A program made the position numbers and the translations under genes. Under the pieces are notes generated by a model. It did not search any database and had not been told where the DNA came from. It was given only the letters and a program-made list of their open reading frames with translations. A stretch of 64,000 nt of DNA from the NCBI RefSeq assembly GCF_027587205.1, contig NZ_JAPDOD010000001.1, positions 434,001 through 498,000 of the forward strand, read 5' to 3'. Below, one piece after another: positions 1 through 7,238 of this stretch (within the stretch, counting starts at the first letter, position 1; the number at the start of each line of letters is the position of its first letter). The stretch comes from Solirubrobacter ginsenosidimutans. Lineage in GTDB: Bacteria > Actinomycetota > Thermoleophilia > Solirubrobacterales > Solirubrobacteraceae.

Positions 1-2
1 GC

Positions 3-2069
3 AACTGGTTCCAGGCGCCGTTCGTCGACGCCCGCCGTAGCGCCGGCAACACGAACGACCTGCGCGGCAAGGTGCTGCGCATCCACGTCAACGCCGACGG
101 CTCTTACACGAACCCGGCGGGCAACCTGTTCCCGGAGTCCCAGGACACCGACGACCGGTCGCGTCCGGAGATCTACGCGATGGGCTTCCGCAATCCATTC
201 CGGATCCAGGTCGACAACCACGACGTCGCCTACGTCACCGACTACTCGCCGGACGCCAACACGCCCGAGAACTACCGCGGGCCCGCCGGCACCGGCCGCG
301 TCGAGGTCGTGCGCAAGGCGTCCAACTACGGCTGGCCGCTGTGCGTCTCGCCGAAGCTCCCGTACTACCGCTGGAACTTCAACACGACCACGCCGCTCGA
401 TCCGACGCCGCAGGCGTACGAGTGCGACAACCCCGAGCGCGGGCCGCAGAACCGCTCGCGCTGGAACACGGGCGCGACGATCGACCCGGCGTCAGAGCCC
501 GGGCGCATCAACGTGCCGCCGCTCACGCAGCCGGACATCTGGTACTCCTACCGCGACAACGCCAACCCGCCGCTGGGTACGCCGTGCGTGGCCTACTACA
601 ACGGGTCCGGCGGCACGTGCCCGCAGCTCTTCCCCGAGCTGTTCACGACCGGCGTCGCTCCGCACGGCGCGGCTCCGTACCACTTCGACGCAAGCAACCC
701 GAGCACGACGAAGTTCCCGCCGTACTACGACGGCGCCTTCATCCTCGGCGAGTTCAACGTCGACACGCTGCGCGAGGTCCGCGTCGACAAGGACAACAAG
801 ATCTTCAAGATCAACCGGTTCCTCGACTGCGGTGCCGCGCTCTCGAAGACGTCGCCGTTCCCGTTCGAGTGCGACAACCCGATGGACATGCAGTTCGGCA
901 CCGACGGCAGCTACTACCTGCTGACCTACGGCGACGGCTTCTTTCAGTCCAACCCCGACGCGGGCATGTACCGGTGGGAGTACGTCAAGGGCCAGCGGGG
1001 GCCGCAGGCGGTGCTCGGTGCCACACCCACCGATGGCATCGCGCCGCTGACGGTGCAGTTCTCGAGCGAGGGGTCGCGTGACGCGGACCCGGGTGACTCG
1101 ATCCGCTTCGCGTGGGACTTCGACGAGGACGGCCTCGTCGACTCGACCGATCCCGATCCGTCGCACGTGTACACGACCAACGGGCAGCACCTGGCGAAGC
1201 TGACGGTCACCGACTCGACGGGCAAGAGCGACAGCAAGACGGTGCGGATCATCGTCGGCAACACCTCGCCGAAGATCACCGTCGACACGCCGCTGGACGG
1301 TGACTTCTTCGAGTGGGGGGACAAGATCCCGTTCACCGTCACCGCGAGCGACCCGGAGGACGGGCCGATCGACTGCTCGCGGGTCACCGTGACGTTCGTG
1401 CTCGTGCACAACACGCACGGTCACGCCGAGGAGGCCAAGACCGGCTGCTCCGGCACGCTGCAGACCTCGGCCGAGGACGCCTCCCACGGCGACTACATCG
1501 CGGGTGGCATCAGCGCCACCTACACCGACAAGGGCGCCAACGGGCAGCCCGCGCTGTCGGCCACCGACCAGCACGTGGTCCAGATCCGCCGCCAGCAGGT
1601 CGAGTACGCGCTCGACCAAGAAGGCACGACGACGGCCGCGTCCTCCGAGCCCGACGCGGGCGGCGGACAGGTCCGTGCCAGCCTCGATCCGGGCGACTGG
1701 ATCGCGATCAACAACCGCGTGAACGTCGCGCACATGGACAAGCAGATCACGCTGCGCTTCGCCGGACCGGGCAGCTTCCCGCCGTTCATCCCGGCGACGC
1801 CCGCCGGCACGGAGCTGGCCGACGTGGAAGTGCGCGACGGCAGCCCGACCGGCCCGGTCCTGACCACGGTCAGGCTCAAGGCCACGGGCGACAGCACGAT
1901 CTATCAGAACTTCAGCGCCCCGCTGGACTACACGGGCTCGAAGCGTCTGTACCTGGTGTTCAAGCAGCTCACCGACGGCCCCGTGATCCCGTTCCTGGGC
2001 TGGGGCAACCTCAACTGGGTCGCCTTCACGGGCCCGGGCATCACGACCAGCAGCACCAAGGAGGGGTAG
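3..2069 (+). CDS. Secreted PQQ-type sugar (glucose/sorbosone) dehydrogenase with PKD domain, 5'-truncated by window edge
   Basis: The reading frame is open from the first bases, so the N-terminus lies outside the window; 688 residues are visible. Up to about nt 985 it is a sorbosone/glucose dehydrogenase beta-propeller (RPEIYAMGFRNPFR motif, NYGWPLC motif), a family that oxidises sugars with PQQ outside the cytoplasm. A PKD domain follows (nt 1006-1255, AWDFDEDG core), then an Ig-like segment (nt 1260-1570) and a terminal carbohydrate-binding (CBM6-like) beta domain. Its closest relative in the window is the protein at 19155, which has the same domain order at its N-terminal end. Unlike that protein it lacks the shared C-terminal module, but the next gene, overlapping by one base, has it, so the two are probably co-expressed and work on the same sugar substrate. 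Substrate is unknown. Confidence 0.88.
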   Translation, partial: NWFQAPFVDARRSAGNTNDLRGKVLRIHVNADGSYTNPAGNLFPESQDTDDRSRPEIYAMGFRNPFRIQVDNHDVAYVTDYSPDANTPENYRGPAGTGRVEVVRKASNYGWPLCVSPKLPYYRWNFNTTTPLDPTPQAYECDNPERGPQNRSRWNTGATIDPASEPGRINVPPLTQPDIWYSYRDNANPPLGTPCVAYYNGSGGTCPQLFPELFTTGVAPHGAAPYHFDASNPSTTKFPPYYDGAFILGEFNVDTLREVRVDKDNKIFKINRFLDCGAALSKTSPFPFECDNPMDMQFGTDGSYYLLTYGDGFFQSNPDAGMYRWEYVKGQRGPQAVLGATPTDGIAPLTVQFSSEGSRDADPGDSIRFAWDFDEDGLVDSTDPDPSHVYTTNGQHLAKLTVTDSTGKSDSKTVRIIVGNTSPKITVDTPLDGDFFEWGDKIPFTVTASDPEDGPIDCSRVTVTFVLVHNTHGHAEEAKTGCSGTLQTSAEDASHGDYIAGGISATYTDKGANGQPALSATDQHVVQIRRQQVEYALDQEGTTTAASSEPDAGGGQVRASLDPGDWIAINNRVNVAHMDKQITLRFAGPGSFPPFIPATPAGTELADVEVRDGSPTGPVLTTVRLKATGDSTIYQNFSAPLDYTGSKRLYLVFKQLTDGPVIPFLGWGNLNWVAFTGPGITTSSTKEG

Positions 2070-3505
2070 TGAAACGAGTTCGCTCAACGCTCGCCGGGCT
2101 GACCGCGGCGGGCATGGCGGCCGTGGCCGTGGCGGCTTCGCCCGCCGCCGCGCAGACCGCGCCCGGCTGTGTCCCGGGGACGATCCCCAAGGACAAGATC
2201 AGCTTCCAGCTCTACAACTTCCTGCTGCCGGTGTTCGGCTCGATCCCGATCGGCCCCGGGCAGACGTTCCCGCCCAACACGCCGCCGAACTCGCAGGAGC
2301 AGATGCAGGCGGCGGTCAAGAACGTCTTCGCGCAGATGAAGGCGAACGGGTTCTCGTCGTTCGAGAACTTCAACGGGACGTTCGGCTACACCGACGCGCA
2401 GTACCGGCAGCTCTTCGAGAGCTACGGCCTGCACGCGGTGGCCGACCACGGCGCGGTCGACACCGGCACGTGGGACGCGCGGCTGGACCAGGCGCAGACG
2501 CTGGGCCTGAAGTACGTGGGCTCGGGCGGGTGGCCGAACGGCACCAGCATGACCACGGTCGAGGGCGCGCTGAACATGGCATCGGTGCTCAACGACCTCG
2601 GCCGCAAGGCGCGGGCTCGCGGCCTGTGGGTCTACGGCCACAACCACGTGGACGAGTTCGCGACCAAGCTGGCCTACGACGTCAACGGTGACGGCGTCAA
2701 GGAGCAGGTGCCGGCGCTCGAGGTCGTGATGCTCAACACGGACCCGACGCTGGTGACGTTCGAGATCGACGTGCACTGGGCGCTCGAGGGGCTCAAGTAC
2801 AACACCGACGAGCTCGTCGCGTTCCTGCGCAAGTACAGCAAGCGGATCTCGATGCTCCACGTGAAGGGATCGAACCCCAACGGCGGCGGCGCTCCCACCC
2901 CCGCGCTCGAGTTCGCGCGCATCACGGACGCCGGCGGCCCGAACGACTTCACCGACTGGAAGCGGATCTTCGCCGCCGCGGCCGACGTCGACTACTACCA
3001 CTGGGAGTACGACCTCCCGCCGGACGCGTTCGCGTCCTCGAAGATCGCCTCCAACCTGCTCAACTGCGTCACGTTCGGGAAGGTGCGCGACGAGAGCGGC
3101 GGCGTGGGGGGAACGGTCCCCGCGACGCTCGCGCTCACCCTCGGCACGTCGGCGAGCTTCGGCGCCTTCCAGCCGGGTGTGGCGAAGGACTACACGGCGT
3201 CGACCACGGCGACCGTGATCTCGACGGCGGGCGATGCCACGCTGAGCGTGGCCGATCCGAGCGCGACGGCGCCCGGCCGTCTGGTCAACGGCACGTTCTC
3301 GCTGCCGCAGGCCGTGCAGGCGGGTGTGGGCGGCGCGTTCGCGCCGGTCAGCGGCACCGCCGCTTCGCTGAAGACGTGGACCGGCCCGACGTCGAACGAG
3401 TCCGTGAAGGTCGATTTCAAGCAGTCGATCGGCGCGACTGACGCGCTCCGCACCGGGGCGTACGGCAAGACCCTCACCTTCACGTTGTCGACGACGACTC
3501 CGTGA
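2069..3505 (+). CDS. Secreted sugar isomerase/epimerase-like TIM-barrel protein with shared C-terminal module
   Basis: 478 residues from a GTG start whose first base is the last base of the preceding TAG; a strong AAGGAGG at 2058-2064 fixes this start. Residues 1-28 are a Sec signal peptide ending ASPAAAQ. Residues about 40-340 resemble the AP-endonuclease-2/xylose-isomerase TIM barrel (KISFQLYNF start, GHNHVDEF, EIDVHW and MLHVKG strands with candidate metal ligands H, E, D). Such proteins isomerise or epimerise sugars, usually inside the cell; an exported form is unusual. Residues about 346-478 are the C-terminal module also found in the proteins ending at 9827, 24629 and 37236. Translational coupling to the dehydrogenase suggests successive steps on one sugar. 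The exact reaction is not deducible. Confidence 0.82.
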   Translation: MKRVRSTLAGLTAAGMAAVAVAASPAAAQTAPGCVPGTIPKDKISFQLYNFLLPVFGSIPIGPGQTFPPNTPPNSQEQMQAAVKNVFAQMKANGFSSFENFNGTFGYTDAQYRQLFESYGLHAVADHGAVDTGTWDARLDQAQTLGLKYVGSGGWPNGTSMTTVEGALNMASVLNDLGRKARARGLWVYGHNHVDEFATKLAYDVNGDGVKEQVPALEVVMLNTDPTLVTFEIDVHWALEGLKYNTDELVAFLRKYSKRISMLHVKGSNPNGGGAPTPALEFARITDAGGPNDFTDWKRIFAAAADVDYYHWEYDLPPDAFASSKIASNLLNCVTFGKVRDESGGVGGTVPATLALTLGTSASFGAFQPGVAKDYTASTTATVISTAGDATLSVADPSATAPGRLVNGTFSLPQAVQAGVGGAFAPVSGTAASLKTWTGPTSNESVKVDFKQSIGATDALRTGAYGKTLTFTLSTTTP

Positions 3506-3511
3506 CCCCTG

Positions 3512-3544
3512 GAGGCCGTCGCGGGTGACCGCCGCGACGGCCTC
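3512..3544. terminator. GC-rich hairpin terminator after the isomerase gene
   Basis: Perfect 13-bp inverted repeat (gaggccgtcgcgg / ccgcgacggcctc) with a 7-nt loop, seven bases after the stop at 3505. There is no T-run, as is common in high-GC actinobacteria. It lies across the upstream in-frame GTG at 3525, which argues against that codon as the start of the following TetR gene. Confidence 0.65.
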
Positions 3545-3572
3545 TGCATCCGGCCCGCCTACGCTTACGGGC

Positions 3573-4175
3573 ATGGCCGCCACGCGCCCGCGCACCACAA
3601 CCCCTGAAGGACGCGAGCAGCGGGACCGCATCCTGCGCGCCGCGCTGGAGCTCTTCACCGCCCACGGCTTCCGCGGCGCCTCGCTCGACGCGGTCGCCGC
3701 CGCCGTCGGGATCAGCCGCCAGGGCGTGCTGCACTACTTCCCGTCGAAGACGCATCTCCTGCTCGGCGTGCTGGACCTGCGCGACGAGCTGAGCGCCGCC
3801 CGCGCCGAGGAGCGCGCGCGGGCCGGGAACTGGGACCTCGCCGAGGGCTTGCTCGACGTCGTCTCGCACAATCAGCGCGAGCCGGACCTCACCCGCCTGT
3901 TCACGGTGCTCGCGGCCGAGGGCGTCGCCCCTGAGCACCCCGGTCACGAGCGCTTCCAAGAGCGCTACCGGCACGTCCGTACCGTGCTCACCCAGGCCGC
4001 CCGTGAGGCGCAGGAATCCGGCCGGTTCCGTGCCGACATCGATCCCGCGATCGTCGCGACGCTCCTGGCCGCGGTGATGGACGGGCTCCAGCTGCAGTTC
4101 CTGCTCGACCCCGAAGCGGTGGACATGGTCGAGCCGCTCGCGCAGCTCCTGAAGCTGCTCGGCGGCGAGCAGTAG
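3573..4175 (+). CDS. TetR/AcrR family transcriptional regulator
   Basis: 200 residues from ATG 3573. The N-terminal part is a canonical TetR helix-turn-helix (REQRDRILRAALELFTAHGF, then the recognition helix around GISRQGVLHYFPSKTHLL); the C-terminal part is a helical ligand-binding domain of the TetR_C type seen in Thermoleophilia. An upstream GTG at 3525 would add 16 low-complexity residues but sits inside the terminator hairpin, so 3573 is preferred. The next gene, an aldose epimerase, starts 13 bases downstream on the same strand, so they are probably one transcript. The ligand is unknown; a sugar-related signal is plausible from context only. Confidence 0.88.
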   Translation: MAATRPRTTTPEGREQRDRILRAALELFTAHGFRGASLDAVAAAVGISRQGVLHYFPSKTHLLLGVLDLRDELSAARAEERARAGNWDLAEGLLDVVSHNQREPDLTRLFTVLAAEGVAPEHPGHERFQERYRHVRTVLTQAAREAQESGRFRADIDPAIVATLLAAVMDGLQLQFLLDPEAVDMVEPLAQLLKLLGGEQ

Positions 4176-4188
4176 GCTCCGCGGGATC

Positions 4189-5022
4189 GTGGAGGTCGTC
4201 CTGCTGCGCAACGGCTCGCTGGAGGCGACGATCGCTCCGGCCGCCGCGATGCTCGTCACGTCGCTGCGCCACGACGACGAGGAGCTGCTCGGCCAGCGCG
4301 CCGACGCCGAGACCTTCGCGCGGACCGGCAAGACGACCGGCTCGCCGCTGCTGTACCCGTGGGCGAACCGCTTGAGCGCCGTGCGGTTCGGCGTGCGCGG
4401 GGCGGCCGTCGATGTCTCGGCGGCACGGACGGACGGGTTCGGCTCGCCGATGCACGGCCTTCCGGAGGCGCGAAGTGGGTGGGTGGTCGAGTCTTCGTCG
4501 CGTGAGCGGGTGGTCGCGACGCTGGACTGGAACGTGGCGGCGTTCCCGTTCCCGCACACCCTGCGCGTGGAGCACCGGTTGACCGAGCGCGGCCTGGAGA
4601 CGACGACCGAAGTGCGGGGCGAGGCGCCGGTGGCGTTCGGCTGGCACCCGTTCCTCCAGCTGCCGGGGGAGCCCCGCGCGGATTGGCGGGTGTCGATCGG
4701 TGCCGCGACGCGGCTCGAGCTCGACGATCGGATGCTGCCGACGGGCGCGCGGTCGGCGCGTGAGCGCGGCGTCGAGCGGCTCGGCGAGAGCGCCTACGAC
4801 GAAGCGCTGGCCGACGTCGACGGCCCGTTCATCCTCGAGGGCGCGCGGCGGCGGATCCAGGTCGACTTCCCCGAAGGCGCGCCGTACGCCCACTTCTTCG
4901 CCCCCGCCGCCGAGGCCCTCGTCTCGTTCGAGCCGATGGCCGCGCCGGGCGACGCGCTCGTCACCGGCGACGACCTGCAGTCCGCGCCCTGGCGCATGCG
5001 GTTCAGCATCACCGTGACCTAG
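4189..5022 (+). CDS. Aldose 1-epimerase family protein (galactose mutarotase-like)
   Basis: 277 residues, GTG start at 4189. The family interconverts alpha and beta anomers of aldoses in the cytosol. Family hallmarks are visible: SPLLYPWANRL near residue 52, MHGL with H89, GWHPF with H153 (the two catalytic-site histidines) and a late SFEP with the probable catalytic glutamate near residue 247. Length fits the short bacterial mutarotase class (270-350). It follows the TetR gene by 13 bases and lies downstream of two secreted sugar enzymes, consistent with uptake and use of a released sugar, although nothing shows which sugar. Confidence 0.85.
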   Translation: MEVVLLRNGSLEATIAPAAAMLVTSLRHDDEELLGQRADAETFARTGKTTGSPLLYPWANRLSAVRFGVRGAAVDVSAARTDGFGSPMHGLPEARSGWVVESSSRERVVATLDWNVAAFPFPHTLRVEHRLTERGLETTTEVRGEAPVAFGWHPFLQLPGEPRADWRVSIGAATRLELDDRMLPTGARSARERGVERLGESAYDEALADVDGPFILEGARRRIQVDFPEGAPYAHFFAPAAEALVSFEPMAAPGDALVTGDDLQSAPWRMRFSITVT

Positions 5023-5029
5023 GGGAGAT

Positions 5030-5048
5030 CCCTGAGACCCGCTCAGGG
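5030..5048. terminator. Small hairpin after the aldose epimerase gene
   Basis: Inverted repeat ccctgag / ctcaggg with a 5-nt loop, eight bases after the TAG at 5020-5022. Short and without a T-run, so only a possible terminator. Confidence 0.35.
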
Positions 5049-5100
5049 CAACTCCTTATGGTTACTAAACACATCCGCGGCCACACTGGATTTGACCGCG

Positions 5101-5442
5101 ATGCTCAATCCCGCCACCCACTCTCTCACCTACTCTCCGCCGGCCAACCGCCGCGACCGGCGTCCGCGCCGCAAGGCGCTCGCGATCGCGGCCGCTCTGG
5201 CCGGTTCACTGTTGGCCCCGGGCGGCGCCGCTGCGGCCGCCGGCGGTGCGCCGGCTCTCCAGGCCCGGACCGTCCAGGAGCACCTTGTCGCGCTCGGGTA
5301 TCTGCCGGCTGAGGCCGTCTCGGGCGTCTACGACCGCCCGACGCTCGATGCCGTCGCGCGTTTCCAGGCTTCGCAGGGCCTGCCGGTGGATGGCGTGCCC
5401 GACGAGCGCACGGCTGACGCTCTGCTTAGCGCGCACGGTTGA
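5101..5442 (+). CDS. Small secreted peptidoglycan-binding (PG_binding_1) domain protein
   Basis: 113 residues from ATG 5101 (an in-frame TTG at 5092 would add three). A basic N-terminus and hydrophobic stretch (ALAIAAALAGSLLAPGG) form a signal peptide, followed by one peptidoglycan-binding repeat: VQEHLVALGYLP, then GVYDRPTLDAVARFQASQGLPVDG, then a terminal RTADALL helix. The domain binds cell-wall muropeptides; no catalytic domain is attached. The stop codon lies in a perfect 8-bp hairpin (gcgcacgg-ttga-ccgtgcgc, 5431-5450) and coincides with the first bases of dispersed repeat copy 1, so the last codons may come from the repeat. Confidence 0.72.
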   Translation: MLNPATHSLTYSPPANRRDRRPRRKALAIAAALAGSLLAPGGAAAAAGGAPALQARTVQEHLVALGYLPAEAVSGVYDRPTLDAVARFQASQGLPVDGVPDERTADALLSAHG

Positions 5443-5765
5443 CCGTGCGCGTTTGAGGCACGGATCGCGGGTTTCGATCAGGTTCGCACTGGTCGAGCTG
5501 GCGCGTTCCGGGGGGTGTTTCGACTTGGTTCACAGGGGGTGAACCAAAACGAACTACCCCCCTCGCGCATGACCTCGTTGCTCGCCGAAACCGATCACCG
5601 GAAGGCCCACCGCGGATGGGGGTGTCAGCACCACGCCCGTAACTGTCGGTATCCCAACACGGCACTTCGAGCCAACAGAGCCGAGCGCCGAGCGGGTCCA
5701 CGGCAGCCAGGGACGGGTGGCACTGCCACTCCCTCCCCCTCACCGGCGCAGTTGACGTTCGGCGA
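5440..5765. repeat. Dispersed intergenic repeat, copy 1 (truncated left arm)
   Basis: The gap between the convergent PG-binding and MarR genes is filled by a repeat also present at 15640-15862 (inverted) and 52279-52775. It starts with the block gaccgtgcgcgttt (5441-5454). A large imperfect hairpin follows (5510-5562, arms of 24 bases beginning with six G and ending with six C). Then comes an arm containing cccgtaactgtcggtatc (5636-5653), which is the exact reverse complement of 52388-52405. It ends in ccggcgcagttgac (5743-5756). The arm's end encodes the last residues and stop of the MarR gene. No credible protein is encoded. Confidence 0.7.
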
Positions 5766-6165
5766 CCACGCGCCCGGCACTCCGAACGAGCTGCGCCCGG
5801 TCACGAGCCGGCAACCCACCCACCAGCTCTGAAATCTGCGGCGTAAGCCGCTCGACGAACTGCCGCGCCAACTCCTGCCCGTGGTCCGTCATCCGCACGT
5901 GCACGGCCCGCCCGTCATCAACGCCCCGCGTCCGCACCACGAGCCCGCGCGCCTCGGCGCGATCGACCAACCCCGTCACGCTCGATTTCTCCAGAGACAG
6001 CACCCGCGCGAGTTCGAGCATCCCCGGTTCGCGGTCGCGCAGGATGCCGAGCATTCGCACCTGGGTGATCGAGAGGTCGAAGTCGGCGGCGATCGAGTTG
6101 AGGATCTCGTGCACCGCGAACGAGAGCTGCACCACGGCGTCGACGAGGCCGAGATCGTCTTCCAT
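5740..6165 (-). CDS. MarR family transcriptional regulator
   Basis: 141 residues, ATG at 6165. Winged-helix MarR fold: helical dimerisation start (DAVVQLSFAVHEILN), recognition region (LSITQVRMLGILRDRE, then LEKSSVTGLVDRAEARGLVVR) and the wing with the DGRAVHVRMTDHG motif. It is divergent from the oxidoreductase gene at 6244 with a MarR-type palindrome between them, the usual arrangement for autoregulation and control of a neighbouring reductase by phenolic or quinone-like ligands. The final residues (ERQLRR) and stop are encoded by the end of dispersed repeat copy 1, suggesting the repeat landed at the gene's 3' end and supplied a new stop. Confidence 0.9.
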   Translation of the reverse strand: MEDDLGLVDAVVQLSFAVHEILNSIAADFDLSITQVRMLGILRDREPGMLELARVLSLEKSSVTGLVDRAEARGLVVRTRGVDDGRAVHVRMTDHGQELARQFVERLTPQISELVGGLPARDRAQLVRSAGRVVAERQLRR

Positions 6166-6185
6166 CAGCTCGAGGCTAGCGCATG

Positions 6186-6226
6186 TAGTTCGTGATGCGT
6201 ACAATACTGGTTCGTGGCACGAACTA
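6186..6226. promoter_or_regulatory. Probable MarR operator in the divergent promoter
   Basis: Perfect 15-base palindrome gttcgtg-g-cacgaac at 6210-6224, with a second copy of the half-site (tagttcgtg) at 6186-6194 that pairs with cacgaacta at 6218-6226. A -10-like tacaat (6200-6205) lies between. Position between the MarR start (6165) and the oxidoreductase start (6244) supports dual control; binding is inferred. Confidence 0.6.
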
Positions 6227-6243
6227 TCAGCCAGGAGCCCGCC

Positions 6244-7179
6244 ATGCACGCCGCCGTCGTCCGCTCGTTCACCCACCCGCCTCGCTACGAGGAGTTCCCC
6301 ACGCCCGAGGGCGAGCACGTCGTCGACGTGCTCGCCGCCGCCCTCCACCCGCGCGTGCGGTCGACCGCGGACGGCACGCACTACGAGAGCACCGGCGAGC
6401 TGCCGCTGATCCCCGGGATCGACGGCGTGGGGCGGACCGCCGGCGGTGAGCACGTCTACTTCGTGCTGCCGGACACGCTGCTCGGCAGCATGGCCGAGCG
6501 CGCGGCGGTCGACCCGCGGCGCTGCGCGGTGCTCCCCGCACACGTCGATCCCGTCACGATCGCGGCGGCGATGAACCCGGCGATGTCGTCCTGGATCGCC
6601 CTGCGCCGGCGGATCGCGTTCGAGCCCGGGCAGAGCGTGCTCGTGCTCGGGGCGACCGGGAACGCGGGGCAGTTGGCGGTGCAGATCGCCAAGCACCTCG
6701 GTGCGAAGCAGGTCATCGCCGCCGGGAGAAACGAGGCGCGCCTCGCGGAGCTCGAGGCGATCGGCGCCGACCGCACCGTCGTGCTCGATGACACCGAGGC
6801 GCTCGGTGCCGCCGCGGCGGAGGTGGACGTGGTGCTCGACTACCTGTGGGGCAGCGCCGCCGCGGCGGCGATCCCCGCGATCCTCACGCGGCGGCCCGAT
6901 CGCGGGCGCCCGCTGACCTGGGTCGAGATCGGTTCGATGGCGGGCCTGGAACTGCCGGTCCAGTCGCAGTGGCTGCGGGCCGCGAGGCTGCAGCTCGTCG
7001 GCAGCGGCCAGGGCTCGGTGCCCACCCGCGAGATCGTCGCCGAGCTCTCCGAGCTCGCGGCCCACATCGCCCAAGGCGGTTACACGATCGATGCCAGCCC
7101 GGTCGTGCTCAGTGACGTCGAGGACGCGTGGACCCGGTCGCTCGGATCCAGCGAGCGGGTCGTCTTCGTTCCCGCTTGA
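6244..7179 (+). CDS. Zinc-free quinone oxidoreductase-like MDR/alcohol dehydrogenase superfamily protein
   Basis: 311 residues from ATG 6244, chosen because AGGAG at 6233-6237 gives ideal spacing; the in-frame GTG at 6214 lies inside the operator. The protein has the GroES-like N-terminal part (PLIPGIDGVGRT) and an NADPH-binding Rossmann domain (VLVLGATGNAGQLAVQIAKHLG), but no zinc-ligand cysteines, as in the quinone-oxidoreductase branch. Members reduce quinones or enones in the cytosol with NADPH. Control by the divergent MarR gene is likely and suggests a role in detoxifying an electrophile. The substrate is not known. Confidence 0.85.
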   Translation: MHAAVVRSFTHPPRYEEFPTPEGEHVVDVLAAALHPRVRSTADGTHYESTGELPLIPGIDGVGRTAGGEHVYFVLPDTLLGSMAERAAVDPRRCAVLPAHVDPVTIAAAMNPAMSSWIALRRRIAFEPGQSVLVLGATGNAGQLAVQIAKHLGAKQVIAAGRNEARLAELEAIGADRTVVLDDTEALGAAAAEVDVVLDYLWGSAAAAAIPAILTRRPDRGRPLTWVEIGSMAGLELPVQSQWLRAARLQLVGSGQGSVPTREIVAELSELAAHIAQGGYTIDASPVVLSDVEDAWTRSLGSSERVVFVPA

Positions 7180-7238
7180 CAACGTGAACAAGGCGTGAAG
7201 AGATTGCAGTACTGAGGCAACAATCTGGGGGGGTTGGT

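Noticed and set aside
3525..3572. Upstream GTG as the start of the TetR gene
   Set aside because: It lies in the loop of the perfect terminator hairpin at 3512-3544 and adds a low-complexity segment.
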